A stretch of 64,000 nt of DNA from Arenimonas caeni (GCF_003024235.1 NZ_KZ679093.1:1-64000); one strand, 5' to 3'. Positions 16,356-23,876 are shown, counted from the stretch's first letter. Notes: a model not told the origin generated them from the sequence alone. Program-made: numbers and translations.

Positions 16356-17200
16356 GCGCGGCGCTGGCGGAGCGGCTGCGGGCGCTGCAGCGGCAGGCGG
16401 GAAAGAGCCGCCCTCTCGCCAGCCCCTCTCCCCTTGGGGAAGAGGTGGCCCGGTCGCAGCCGACTCCCCAGGTGCCCGATAACATCCGCCGCCTCCTCGG
16501 CCTTCGCACCCGCACGCTGGCGGCCGTGCCGACGCCGCGCGCATACGACCGCCACCTGCCCGGCGACGAAATCGCCCCGGGCCTGCGCTACCTCGAGTCG
16601 CGCCATGAACCGCCCGCGCTGCCGCCCGCCATCGACGCCCGCTTCGCCCGCGACTTCACCGACGTCGCCCGCGACGACGTGCTGTGCTTCGACACCGAAA
16701 CCACCGGCCTGGCCGGCGGCACCGGCACGCGCGCCTTCATGATCGGCGCCGCCGACCTCATCGACGGCCAGCTGCGCATCCGCCAGCTGCTCACCACCAC
16801 GCTGGCGGCCGAGCAGGCCATGCTCGAGACCTTCGCGCGCTGGCTGTCGCCCGCCACGGTGCTGGTGAGCTACAACGGCCGCAGCTACGACGCGCCCCTG
16901 CTCAAGGCGCGCTACCGGCTGGCGCGCCTGCCCTGCCCGGTTTCGCCGCTGGCGCACCTGGACCTGCTGCACCCCGCACGCCGCCGCTGGCGCGGCCGCT
17001 GGGAGAACTGCCGCCTGGCCACCATCGAGCATCGGGTGCTGGGCGTCGTGCGCGAAGACGACCTGCCCGGCAGCGAAGCCCCGCGCGCCTGGCGCGACTA
17101 CCTCGCCGGCGGCCCCGCCACCGACCTGCGCCGCGTGCTGGCCCACAACCACACCGACGTGCGCAGCCTCGCCGCCCTGCTCGCGCACCTGTCCGGCTGA
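16352..17200 (+). CDS. mrfB: MrfB-type DEDDh exonuclease
   Basis: A 282-residue RNase H-fold 3'-5' exonuclease. Catalytic residues of the DEDDh class are visible: D114 and E116 in FDTETTG, the Asp in SYNGRSYDAPLL, and the His and Asp in HNHTDVRSL. B. subtilis MrfB (YprB) acts with the MrfA helicase on mitomycin-type lesions. The GTG start at 16352 overlaps mrfA's TGA and opens the frame close to the expected N-terminus. The first 50 residues are low in conservation and include a short GC hairpin repeat translated as SPSPLGEE (see 16425). Two mobile-looking palindromes follow the stop. Confidence 0.85.
   Translation: MSAALAERLRALQRQAGKSRPLASPSPLGEEVARSQPTPQVPDNIRRLLGLRTRTLAAVPTPRAYDRHLPGDEIAPGLRYLESRHEPPALPPAIDARFARDFTDVARDDVLCFDTETTGLAGGTGTRAFMIGAADLIDGQLRIRQLLTTTLAAEQAMLETFARWLSPATVLVSYNGRSYDAPLLKARYRLARLPCPVSPLAHLDLLHPARRRWRGRWENCRLATIEHRVLGVVREDDLPGSEAPRAWRDYLAGGPATDLRRVLAHNHTDVRSLAALLAHLSG
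16425..16445. repeat. Short hairpin repeat embedded in mrfB
   Basis: CCTCTCCCC-TT-GGGG-A-AGAGG forms a nine-pair stem with a bulged A. Sequences of this type (translated as SPLPLGEG-like peptides) recur as dispersed repeats in many GC-rich proteobacteria. Here it is in frame within the nonconserved N-terminal part of mrfB. Repeat-family membership is from memory of the pattern, as only one copy is in the window. Confidence 0.4.
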
Positions 17201-17206
17201 ACGCAC

Positions 17207-17249
17207 GGGGTCGGAGGTAATTTTGCCCTGCAAAATTACCTCCGACCCC
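17207..17249. repeat. GGGGTCGG palindrome, copy 1
   Basis: Perfect 19-bp arms (17207-17225 and 17231-17249) with a five-base loop, starting 6 bp after the mrfB stop. The outer edge GGGGTCGG is shared with the other copies in this window. The left arm contains GGAGGT (17213-17218) followed by an in-frame TTG at 17223 that could open the downstream gene. It may terminate mrfAB transcription. Confidence 0.85.
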
Positions 17250-17266
17250 ACGCCTTTCGCGGGACC

Positions 17267-17345
17267 GGGGACGGAGGTAATTTGTGCGCATGAAGGAGCT
17301 TCGGCCTCCACGCTGACCGCAGGCGCACAAATTACCTCCGTCCCC
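17267..17345. repeat. GGGGACGG palindrome, copy 2, abutting the alkC start codon
   Basis: Perfect 23-bp arms (17267-17289 and 17323-17345) with a 33-base spacer. It shares the 13-base GG(T/A)CGGAGGTAAT part of copy 1, 17 bp away. The right arm ends exactly one base before the ATG of the next gene, so the gene has no ordinary ribosome site between arm and start. Confidence 0.85.
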
Positions 17346-18473
17346 ATGCCCGAACCCTTCAAGAACCTGATCAGCGCCGACCTGGTGCACGCCTGCGGCA
17401 AGCACCTGCGCCGGGCCTGGCCCGGGTTCGACCGCCGCGGTTTCGAGGCGCATGCACTCGACGGCCTGGACTCGCTGGAGATGAAGGCGCGCGCCATGCA
17501 CATCGCCGACGCCCTTGAGCGCACGCTGCCGGATGATTTCGATCGCGCTGCCGGCGTCATCGAAGCCGCGCTGGCGCCCCCGGCCACCGACGACCGCCTT
17601 GCCTTCGCCACCAGCGAGGCCGGCCTCGCCGGCTGGATCGGCTGGCCACTTGGCGAGTTCATCGCCCGCCGCGGCCAGGCCGAGCCGGAGCGCGCGCTGC
17701 TGGCGCTGCGCGAGCTCACCCAGCGCTTCACCAGCGAGTTCGCGGTGAGGCCGTTCCTCGTCAACCACTTCGCGCTCACCATCGATCGGCTGCGGGGCTG
17801 GAGCGACGACTCCAGTCCGCACGTGCGCCGCTGGACCAGCGAGGGCAGCCGACCGCGCCTGCCCTGGGGACTGCAGGTGAAATCGCTCATCGCCGATCCT
17901 TCGCCGACGCTGCCCCTGCTCGCCGCGCTGCAGGACGACCCCAGCGAGTACGTGCGGCGCAGCGTGGCGAACCACCTCAACGACATCGCCAAGGATCATC
18001 CGCAGGTGGTGGCGGAATGGCTGGCGCGGCACCTGCCCGGCGCCTCGCCGGAGCGCACCACGCTGCTGCGCCACGCCAGCCGCACGCTGGTCAAGCGCGG
18101 CCACCCGCAGACACTCAAGGCCTGGGGCCTGGGCGGCAAGCTCGATGGCGAAGCCACGCTTTCGGTTTCGCCAAAGCGTGTGGCCGTGGGCGATTCGCTC
18201 GCCATCAACGCCGTGCTCGTTTCCCGTTCGCGGCGCAAGCAGGCGCTGGTGGTCGACTACGTCGTGCGCCACGTCAAGGCCAACGGCGACACCTCGCCCA
18301 AGGTGTTCAAGGGCTGGATGCTGGAGCTCGGCGCCGGCGAAACGCGCCGCCTGACGAAGTCGCACTCGCTGCGGCCGATCACCACGCGCCGCTACTACCC
18401 TGGCCGGCATCGCATCGAGCTGCAGGTCAACGGCAAGGTCGTCGCCGAAACCGCCTTCACGCTGGCGAAGTAA
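17346..18473 (+). CDS. alkC: AlkC-type DNA alkylation glycosylase with Ig-like C-terminal domain
   Basis: A 375-residue base-excision repair protein of the HEAT-repeat AlkC/AlkD superfamily. Residues 1-250 are tandem alpha-helical repeats with the characteristic TSEGSRPRLPWG segment (about 161-172) and a run of YVRRSVANHLNDIAKDHP. Residues 275-375 are beta-rich (LSVSPKRVAVGDSLAINAVL onward), matching the Ig-like domain of AlkC-alpha proteins that recognise 3-methyladenine. ATG 17346 agrees with the usual family N-terminus (MPEPFKN). The frame stays open to a TTG at 17223 inside a mobile palindrome, which may be the actual ribosome entry. It lies downstream of mrfAB and overlaps the next gene by one base. 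Confidence 0.82.
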   Translation: MPEPFKNLISADLVHACGKHLRRAWPGFDRRGFEAHALDGLDSLEMKARAMHIADALERTLPDDFDRAAGVIEAALAPPATDDRLAFATSEAGLAGWIGWPLGEFIARRGQAEPERALLALRELTQRFTSEFAVRPFLVNHFALTIDRLRGWSDDSSPHVRRWTSEGSRPRLPWGLQVKSLIADPSPTLPLLAALQDDPSEYVRRSVANHLNDIAKDHPQVVAEWLARHLPGASPERTTLLRHASRTLVKRGHPQTLKAWGLGGKLDGEATLSVSPKRVAVGDSLAINAVLVSRSRRKQALVVDYVVRHVKANGDTSPKVFKGWMLELGAGETRRLTKSHSLRPITTRRYYPGRHRIELQVNGKVVAETAFTLAK

Positions 18474-19369
18474 TGCTCCAGCCCCTCTCCCGCCCCCTCC
18501 GAAGCTGGGTCCTGCGCGCCTTCCCGCGCGGGGAGAGCGGCATCGACTACGACCAGCCGGCTGGCGACCCCGGCCTGTTCCCGCCCGACGGCGCCGCCTG
18601 GCGCATCCACGCCGACTTCGCCGGCATGCTCTCGGGCGGCCTGTGCGCGCTGATGCTGCAGACCCTGCATCCGGCCGCGCTGTCGGGCGTGTGGGACCAC
18701 TCGAACTTCCGCACCGATCTGGTCGGCCGGCTGCGCCGGACCACGCACTTCGTCGCCGGCACCAGTTATGCCGCGCGCGGCGAGGCCGGGCGCCTGGTGG
18801 CGCGCGTGCGCCGCATCCACGACAAGGTGCAGGGCGTGACCGAAAGCGGCCAGCCTTATTCGGCCAACGATCCCGCGTTGCTCACCTGGGTGCACGTCAC
18901 CGAGGCCTTCGGCTTCCTGCAGGGTTACCGGCGCTTCGCCGGCCCGGTGCCGGCCGCCGACGCCGATCGCTACTACGACGAGGCGCGCGTGGTGGCCGAA
19001 ATGCTTGGTGCGCGCGACGTTCCGCGCAGCGAGCGCGAGGTGGCGGACTACTTCGCGGCCGTGCGCGGCGAGCTGGCCTTCACCAGCCGCTCGCGCGAGG
19101 TGCTGGCGGTGCTCGACACGATGTCGCTGCCGGTGCCGTTGCCGGGGCTGTCGCGCCGCGTCTTCCTCGGGGCCGGGGCCACCCTGCTGCCGGACTGGGC
19201 GCTGGACCTGTTGGGCCACGACCCGGCGCGGCGCCGCCGCGACGCCCTTGCCGCCCGCGCATTGTCGCTGGCCGGGCCACTGTTCCGGGCCGGGCTCGAC
19301 GACGGCCCGGCCCAGCACGCCTGCCGGCGCATGGGCGTGGACCCGAGCTGGGTGCGCCGCGGCTTCTGA
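18473..19369 (+). CDS. Oxygenase MpaB-family (DUF2236) protein
   Basis: A 298-residue protein of the DUF2236 family, which includes fungal MpaB and bacterial latex-clearing protein and often binds b-type heme. Recognisable parts are WRIHADFAGMLSGGLCALML, LQTLHPAALSGVWDHSNF, the RRTTHFVAGTSY segment and LLTWVHVTEAFGF. No signal peptide is obvious. ATG 18473 shares its first base with the AlkC stop (TAATG), so the two are translationally coupled although no functional link to DNA repair is known. Substrate unknown. Confidence 0.82.
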   Translation: MLQPLSRPLRSWVLRAFPRGESGIDYDQPAGDPGLFPPDGAAWRIHADFAGMLSGGLCALMLQTLHPAALSGVWDHSNFRTDLVGRLRRTTHFVAGTSYAARGEAGRLVARVRRIHDKVQGVTESGQPYSANDPALLTWVHVTEAFGFLQGYRRFAGPVPAADADRYYDEARVVAEMLGARDVPRSEREVADYFAAVRGELAFTSRSREVLAVLDTMSLPVPLPGLSRRVFLGAGATLLPDWALDLLGHDPARRRRDALAARALSLAGPLFRAGLDDGPAQHACRRMGVDPSWVRRGF

Positions 19370-19437
19370 GCCGGCCTGCGGACTTTGCCGGCACCACGGG
19401 CCGGGCTAGGCTAGCCGCAACCCAGCCGGAGACCGCC

Positions 19438-19989
19438 ATGCCCGCCGATCGCTTCCGCCTCTATTCCGAAACCGACCTGGCGCTGGTGATCGACGACATG
19501 GCGCGCCAGGCCGCCGCCCTTCTCGACGCCACGCCGACCGTGCTGCTGGGCATGCTGCGTCGCGGCGCGCCGTTGGCCGACCGCCTGCTGGCCCGCATCC
19601 GCGTGCATGCGCCCTGGGCCGAAGTGTCGCGGCTGGACCTGAAAGTGAAGCGTTACGCCGACAACCTCGAACTGCTGCACCCCGAAACCGCGCTCGAAGC
19701 GCCGACCGGCGCCGACCTGATGAACCGCCGCGTCATCGTGGTAGACGACGTGCTCTACCAGGGCTATTCGCTGATGCGCGTGTTCGAGTGGCTGGCCACC
19801 CAGAAGCCCGCCCACGTGCACGCCGCCGTGCTGGTGGACCGCCAGCGCCACCGCATGCCGGTGCGCGCCGACATCGTCGGCCTCACGCTCAAGATCGCCC
19901 CCGACGACGTCATCGAGTGCAACGTGCCGCCCTACGAATCCGACTTCGCCGTCGACCTCTGGCGCCCCGCCGAATCGCCCAAGGGCTGA
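19438..19989 (+). CDS. PyrR-like phosphoribosyltransferase
   Basis: A 183-residue type I phosphoribosyltransferase. The PRPP-binding loop VIVVDDVLYQGYSL (about 98-111) is intact and a flexible region of LKVKRYADN type precedes it. Overall layout fits PyrR/uracil phosphoribosyltransferase-like enzymes. In some gammaproteobacteria PyrR is beside pyrB/pyrC; here no pyrimidine gene is adjacent, so whether it is a regulator or a salvage enzyme is open. ATG 19438 has GGAG nine bases upstream. Confidence 0.75.
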   Translation: MPADRFRLYSETDLALVIDDMARQAAALLDATPTVLLGMLRRGAPLADRLLARIRVHAPWAEVSRLDLKVKRYADNLELLHPETALEAPTGADLMNRRVIVVDDVLYQGYSLMRVFEWLATQKPAHVHAAVLVDRQRHRMPVRADIVGLTLKIAPDDVIECNVPPYESDFAVDLWRPAESPKG

Positions 19990-20006
19990 ACTGCGGGAGG
20001 GCCTTC

Positions 20007-20816
20007 TCAGGACCTCGCGCGGACGTACAGATCCTTTCCGCCCGCCGCACTCGCCAGCTCCTTGAGCTCGAACCACTTCGGGTGCGCCTTGAACAGCTCG
20101 CTGAGCTTGCGGTGCCCGTACAGGCGCGGGTCGAAGTCTGAGCGCAGCTTGTTGAGGTAGCTGCCGACCGCGCCAAGCTGCGCCCAGCCCTCCTCGTCGC
20201 CGGCTTCTTCGATGGCCTGGTTGAGCAGTTTGCGTGGGGCCTGCTGCGGTGACTTGGGTTTCTCCGCCGGCGCCGCCGATTTGGCGGCCGACTTGGCCGG
20301 CGCCTTCCCGGCCGCCTTCGCAGGCTCCGGTTTTTCGACCTCGGTGGCTTCCTGGCGCAGCACCTCGGTGTAGATGAACTTGTCGCAGGCCTGCACGAAC
20401 GGATCAGGCGTCTTGCGCTCGCCGAAGCCATAGACCGTCAGCCCCGCCTCGCGCAGCCGCTGCGCCAGCCGGGTGAAGTCGCTGTCGCTCGACACCAGGC
20501 AGAAGCCGTCGAAGCGCCCCGTGTACATCAGGTCCATCGCGTCGATGATCAGCGAACTGTCGGTGGCGTTCTTGCCCGAGGTATAGGCGAACTGCTGCAC
20601 CGGGTGGATCGAGTGCTTGAGCAGCACCTGCTTCCAGCCCTGCAGCCGCTGCGAGGTGAAATCGCCATAGATGCGCTTGACGCTGGCGACGCCGAACTTC
20701 GCCACCTCGGCCAGCAAACCCTCGATCACCGAAGGCTGGGCGTTGTCGGCATCGATCAGGACCGCCAGATGGGCGGCGTCTGCATCCTGGGTGGAGCGGA
20801 CGTCATTCTTGGCCAT
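20007..20816 (-). CDS. NYN-domain ribonuclease-like protein with LOTUS/OST-HTH domain
   Basis: A 269-residue two-domain protein. Residues 15-160 form an NYN (LabA/DUF88, PIN-like) domain with acidic sites in LIDADN (D22, D24), D86 and SSDSDF (D111, D113), the pattern of a metal-dependent RNase. A Lys/Ala/Pro linker (about 160-190) leads to a LOTUS/OST-HTH winged helix (about 195-269), which binds RNA or G-quadruplexes in eukaryotic MARF1 and TDRD proteins. ATG 20816 is favoured because AGGAGG is 10 bases before it; the ATG nine bases upstream leaves only one base. The target RNA is unknown. It is next to an EVE-HNH nuclease gene, 33 bp away on the same strand. Confidence 0.85.
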   Translation of the reverse strand: MAKNDVRSTQDADAAHLAVLIDADNAQPSVIEGLLAEVAKFGVASVKRIYGDFTSQRLQGWKQVLLKHSIHPVQQFAYTSGKNATDSSLIIDAMDLMYTGRFDGFCLVSSDSDFTRLAQRLREAGLTVYGFGERKTPDPFVQACDKFIYTEVLRQEATEVEKPEPAKAAGKAPAKSAAKSAAPAEKPKSPQQAPRKLLNQAIEEAGDEEGWAQLGAVGSYLNKLRSDFDPRLYGHRKLSELFKAHPKWFELKELASAAGGKDLYVRARS

Positions 20817-20849
20817 TGGCTGCATGCCTCCTGTCGCGGCGAAGCGGTG

Positions 20850-21830
20850 CTAGTTCCGGTTACGTGATTCCAGGAACACGAAGTTTCGATGGAATTCGAG
20901 GTACTTCTTTTGCATTGAAGTAAACGAACCAACGTTGATCTTGGTATCCGTAGCAAGCCCCATCTTACCCAGGGAGGGTTTGTGTGCTACCGGTGAAACG
21001 AGCACGTCGCCGTTGTCCTTGAAGCTGATGAAGCCCCGGTCGAACAGATGATCCATGCTCGGCGTCAGCAACAAGCCGTTTTCGCCGTCGAGTCGCTCGC
21101 TGTTCGATGCATCCCGCCAGGGTTTGCAGTGGCTTGCTCTCAGGTGCTCGATCCTGTCGACCAAGGTTATCCGGCAGCGATGCTCACGCTTGAGCACATT
21201 CTCCTTGAACTTCCCTTGCCCGCGTCGGGCAAGGATTACTGCCAACCTGTCGGTCTCCGGGATGGACTTGTTGTTCTGCACTTCCGCGATCTGGTGCGCC
21301 TCCCATTCCACCAGTCCCACGGCGTCCGCGCGCAGACCCGCTGCGTCTTGCTGGAAGCTTGCCCGAACCAGATTGCGTGCGGCCTGGTCCATCAGACCAA
21401 GGAGGACGTTGGCGAAGGCTTCCGTAACCTCTGTCAGGTATACACCCTGCAGCCCCTTTCCATTGAACTGCAATGGCGCGTACTTCTCAGGAAGTACTTT
21501 GCCAATCAACTCCATGTGGTCCGCCGGGCGGGGCTGGACCATGAGTTCCACGAAGCCAACGTCCACCCGCCAACCCACCTTGTTCCAGTAGGCGCCGGCA
21601 TTCTGGAACTCGAGCGGCTTGGGGGCTTCGTAGGCATGCGAACGCGCTATGCCAATGGCCCTTATGCGCGTGTCGCAAAACGAGAACACGACATCCCCTG
21701 GCGCTACTTCCCTCATGAACTCATAGAAGGGGTTCCGATTGCCATTGGCATTTACCTTGGGCGACCAGAGGTAGTTTCCCCCTACTTCGTGGGCATACGT
21801 CTGGTTCTGGTTTACCCACCAATAGCGCAT
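20850..21830 (-). CDS. EVE-HNH endonuclease, putative modification-dependent (type IV) restriction enzyme
   Basis: A 326-residue protein. The N-terminal 150 residues match the EVE/PUA-like modified-base reader of EVE-HNH enzymes (MRYWWVNQNQTY, LWSPKVNANG, APGDVVFSF, AIGIARS). Residues about 210-275 form an HNH nuclease of the HNH_2 type with H229, H234, N251 and H261 visible. Known relatives such as VcaM4I cut DNA carrying modified cytosine, so defence against modified phage DNA is likely. Its third codon positions contain many more A and T than the flanking genes, a sign of recent transfer. Start 21830 fits the family's MRYWWVNQ; a longer in-frame start exists at 21869. No methyltransferase is adjacent, as expected for type IV. 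Confidence 0.82.
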   Translation of the reverse strand: MRYWWVNQNQTYAHEVGGNYLWSPKVNANGNRNPFYEFMREVAPGDVVFSFCDTRIRAIGIARSHAYEAPKPLEFQNAGAYWNKVGWRVDVGFVELMVQPRPADHMELIGKVLPEKYAPLQFNGKGLQGVYLTEVTEAFANVLLGLMDQAARNLVRASFQQDAAGLRADAVGLVEWEAHQIAEVQNNKSIPETDRLAVILARRGQGKFKENVLKREHRCRITLVDRIEHLRASHCKPWRDASNSERLDGENGLLLTPSMDHLFDRGFISFKDNGDVLVSPVAHKPSLGKMGLATDTKINVGSFTSMQKKYLEFHRNFVFLESRNRN

Positions 21831-21930
21831 GGCTCGGATCCGGCGACGCGGCCGCTCCAGGATAACCATGGCGGGCCGGGCAGGGCCAGGAGGAGGGAGG
21901 TTCGCTTGCCAGGCACAAGTCGGTCCTAAA

Positions 21931-21949
21931 GGCCCTCCTGCAGAGGGCC
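21931..21949 (-). terminator. Terminator-like hairpin downstream of 21966-22424
   Basis: GGCCCTC and GAGGGCC (seven pairs, five-base loop) lie 17 bp after the minus-strand gene's stop and are followed on that strand by TTTA. Weak intrinsic terminator. Confidence 0.4.
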
Positions 21950-21965
21950 GGGTGAGCAGGCGGAG

Positions 21966-22424
21966 TCAGTCCTGCCCGTCGTCGACAACTCGCGCACCGG
22001 TACTGGCGACGGCGGCGTGGGCGGCGGCGTGCTTGGCGGGCGAGGGCGAGGCGATGACGAGCAGCAGCTTGCCGTCCTGCACGAGCTCGCGGTAGCGGGC
22101 GCGCACGTCGTCGGTGGCGTGGTCGCCGCCGAGGGCGCGGAACCAGCCGGCGATGTTGCTGCCGAGCAGGCTGATCAGGCCCGCGCCGGCGACACTGACG
22201 CCCAGCGTGGGCACGGTGATCGCCGACAGGCCGGCCAGCAGGCCGCGCACGTGGCCCTGGGCGTCCGAGTCGCTGGCTCTGGGGTCGAGTTCGAGTTCGA
22301 TGTCGTGGCGCGCCACCAGGGCGATGTCTTCGTCGGCCACGCCGGCGGCGCGGGCCGCGGCCACGGCGTCTTCCAGCGCGGCCAGGTCGTCGAGGGCGAA
22401 GACGCTGCGGTGTTGTTCGCTCAT
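21966..22424 (-). CDS. Hypothetical stress-type protein with Gly-rich hydrophobic segment
   Basis: A 152-residue protein I do not recognise with confidence. It opens with an Ala-rich helical domain (LAALEDAVAAARAAGVADEDIAL) resembling the fold of heat-shock YflT/DUF1269-type proteins, has a Gly/Ala/Leu-rich stretch (LSAITVPTLGVSVAGAGLIS, about 66-90) long enough to insert in a membrane, and a C-terminal alpha/beta part that could be a second copy of the first fold. ATG 22424 has GGAGG six bases upstream. It follows the BON gene on the same strand with a hairpin between, so co-transcription is partial at most. The pairing with a BON protein suggests envelope or osmotic stress, as inference. 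Confidence 0.65.
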   Translation of the reverse strand: MSEQHRSVFALDDLAALEDAVAAARAAGVADEDIALVARHDIELELDPRASDSDAQGHVRGLLAGLSAITVPTLGVSVAGAGLISLLGSNIAGWFRALGGDHATDDVRARYRELVQDGKLLLVIASPSPAKHAAAHAAVASTGARVVDDGQD

Positions 22425-22458
22425 CGGTGTCCTCCGGGTTGCCTTGGCTCCAACGGAA

Positions 22459-22484
22459 ACGGCCGGGCCCGGAGGCCCGGCCGT
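22459..22484 (-). terminator. Intrinsic terminator of the BON gene
   Basis: An 11-pair GC stem (22459-22469 with 22474-22484) with a four-base loop, 36 bp after the BON stop; on the minus strand it is followed by TTTCCGTT. Confidence 0.6.
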
Positions 22485-22519
22485 CGCCGTCCACTCTGAC
22501 ATGGATGGCGCCGTGGCGC

Positions 22520-23140
22520 TTACTTGCGGACGACCCGCAGTTCGGTGGCCACCACGCTGCGCACGCCGCGGGTTTCCTGCGCCAGCTCGATGGCCTTGAT
22601 GCGGGCCTCGAGGCTCGGGGCGGTGCCGCTCAGGGTGACCACGTTGGCCTTCACGTCGACATTGATGTCGGTGCCCTTCACCTGGTCGTCGGCCAGCAGC
22701 TTGGACTTGACCTTGGTGGTGATCCAGGCGTCGTCGATGCCGTCGCCGGCCTCGTCCAGGCCCTCGCGGACCTCACCCGACAGGGTCGCGGTGTTGGCGT
22801 CCTGGCGCTTCTCGCTGCCGGGCGTGGCCACCACAAGGTTGTTCTTGATCAGCACCACGTTCTCGGCCTGGCCGGCCAGCTCGCTGGCGGCCAGCTTGGC
22901 GGCCAGGCTGTCGGCGCCGCCCTCGAGCGTGACCACGCCGTTGTGGGTGGTGACATTTATGTCGAAGCCCTTGGTGCGATCGTCGGCCAGCAGCTTGGTC
23001 TTCACCGAGGCGGTGATGGCGGCATCGGTGGCCACCTGGCTGGCGGTGCGCTCGGGCTTGTGGTCGTCGGCCAGCACGGGGGCGCTGCCGAGGGCCAGGG
23101 CGATGGTGGTGGCGAGCAGGGACGTCTTGATGGCGTTCAT
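22520..23140 (-). CDS. Periplasmic protein with two BON domains (OsmY-like)
   Basis: A 206-residue exported protein with a clear signal peptide (MNAIKTSLLATTIALALGS, cleavage after VLA). Two BON domains follow, about residues 35-110 and 125-206, each with the ITxxVKxKLLADD...INVxxxNGVVTLxG pattern. OsmY in E. coli is induced by osmotic and stationary stress and helps fold envelope proteins. ATG 23140 has AAGGAG seven bases before it. It is read leftward from the 330-bp gap that also holds the toxin-antitoxin promoter. Confidence 0.85.
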   Translation of the reverse strand: MNAIKTSLLATTIALALGSAPVLADDHKPERTASQVATDAAITASVKTKLLADDRTKGFDINVTTHNGVVTLEGGADSLAAKLAASELAGQAENVVLIKNNLVVATPGSEKRQDANTATLSGEVREGLDEAGDGIDDAWITTKVKSKLLADDQVKGTDINVDVKANVVTLSGTAPSLEARIKAIELAQETRGVRSVVATELRVVRK

Positions 23141-23410
23141 GGGGTTCTTCTCCTTGCGAACGTTGGGGGGTTCGGCCCCGGGGGCCTGGCCCGACGGCGC
23201 GATCGGGGGATCGCCAGCACGTCCGTCGAACGTGGGCCGAGGTTGGCCAGCCTTTTCGCAACAAAAACTGAAGCGGTTGTTTGAAAAGCGTTCCGCGGCA
23301 GGCATCGGATCGCCGGTTTTTCCCCGCCCCACAATGGCTTGCACAAACATGAACGGTCCCGGGTGGATTTCCGCACGGCGGCCGGCGGCGGCCGCCGCGC
23401 CGGCGAGGAC
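23141..23410. other. Gene-free gap with leftward BON promoter region
   Basis: The stretch between the BON start and the toxin-antitoxin promoter holds no open frame I would trust. On the minus strand GGAAC near 23292-23296 followed after about 17 bases by TTCAGTT loosely resembles an extracytoplasmic sigma-factor promoter, consistent with an envelope-stress protein, but the match is weak. Nothing else is evident. Confidence 0.3.
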
Positions 23411-23413
23411 GCG

Positions 23414-23462
23414 TTGAATTACTCCACAAGTGGAGTAGTCTGTCCTTGCACTCCACATGGAG
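23414..23462 (+). promoter_or_regulatory. Toxin-antitoxin promoter with two operator half-palindromes
   Basis: TTGAAT (23414-23419) and TAGTCT (23436-23441) are a possible -35/-10 pair with 16-bp spacing. A perfect palindrome TACTCCAC-AA-GTGGAGTA (23420-23437) fills the spacer. A shorter copy CTCCA-CA-TGGAG (23451-23462) overlaps the ribosome site. The shared CTCCA/TGGAG core and positions fit autorepression by the Xre-type antitoxin. Confidence 0.65.
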
Positions 23463-23471
23463 GAGGTCGTC

Positions 23472-23876
23472 ATGGCCCAGCGCCAACCCCGCCCCACCCC
23501 CGAGGCGCCACGGCCCGAACTCGGCGGCCCGGCGCTGCGCGCGTACTTCGCCATCACCGAGGCCTGGGGCCTGAAGAACGCCGAAGCCCGGCGCCTGCTC
23601 GGCGACCCGCCCGAGTCCACCTGGTACAAGTGGAAGAAGCTGCGCGACGGCCAGCCCGGCCGCGACGTGCTCGAGCGCATCAGCTACGTGCTGGGCATCT
23701 ACAAGGCCCTGCAGATCCTCTTCCCCGACCCGACCCGCGCCGACGCCTGGCTGCGCAAGCCCAACAGCGCACTGCCCTTCGGCGGCGGCTCGGCGCTCGA
23801 TCGCATGCTGTCGGGCAACGTCGCCGACCTGTACGTCGTGCGCAGCTACCTCGACGCCCAGCGCGGCTGGCAATGA
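23472..23876 (+). CDS. Xre/MbcA/ParS-family antitoxin
   Basis: A 134-residue antitoxin. The N-terminal half is an Xre-like helix-turn-helix (AITEAWGLKNAEARRLLGD, STWYKWKKL) and the C-terminal half is the DUF2384 toxin-binding domain (ERISYVLGIYKALQILFPDP, DAWLRKPNSALPFGGGSALDRML). Antitoxins of this family neutralise RES-domain NAD-degrading toxins and repress their own operon. ATG 23472 has GGAGGAGG four to six bases upstream; an in-frame ATG at 23457 lies inside the operator. The stop overlaps the toxin start (ATGA), usual for coupled toxin-antitoxin expression. Confidence 0.9.
   Translation: MAQRQPRPTPEAPRPELGGPALRAYFAITEAWGLKNAEARRLLGDPPESTWYKWKKLRDGQPGRDVLERISYVLGIYKALQILFPDPTRADAWLRKPNSALPFGGGSALDRMLSGNVADLYVVRSYLDAQRGWQ

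Noticed and set aside
13845-16544. Very long open frame on the minus strand opposite mrfA (and similar ones at 610-2229, 38469-41045)
   Set aside because: High GC suppresses stop codons, so long antisense frames are expected. Their translations are low-complexity Arg/Gly/His-rich and match no domain, while the plus-strand genes have clear motifs.
17207-17345. Possible CRISPR-like or toxin-related repeat array
   Set aside because: The repeats are inverted, only two, of different size, and have no regular spacer. They fit the palindrome family.
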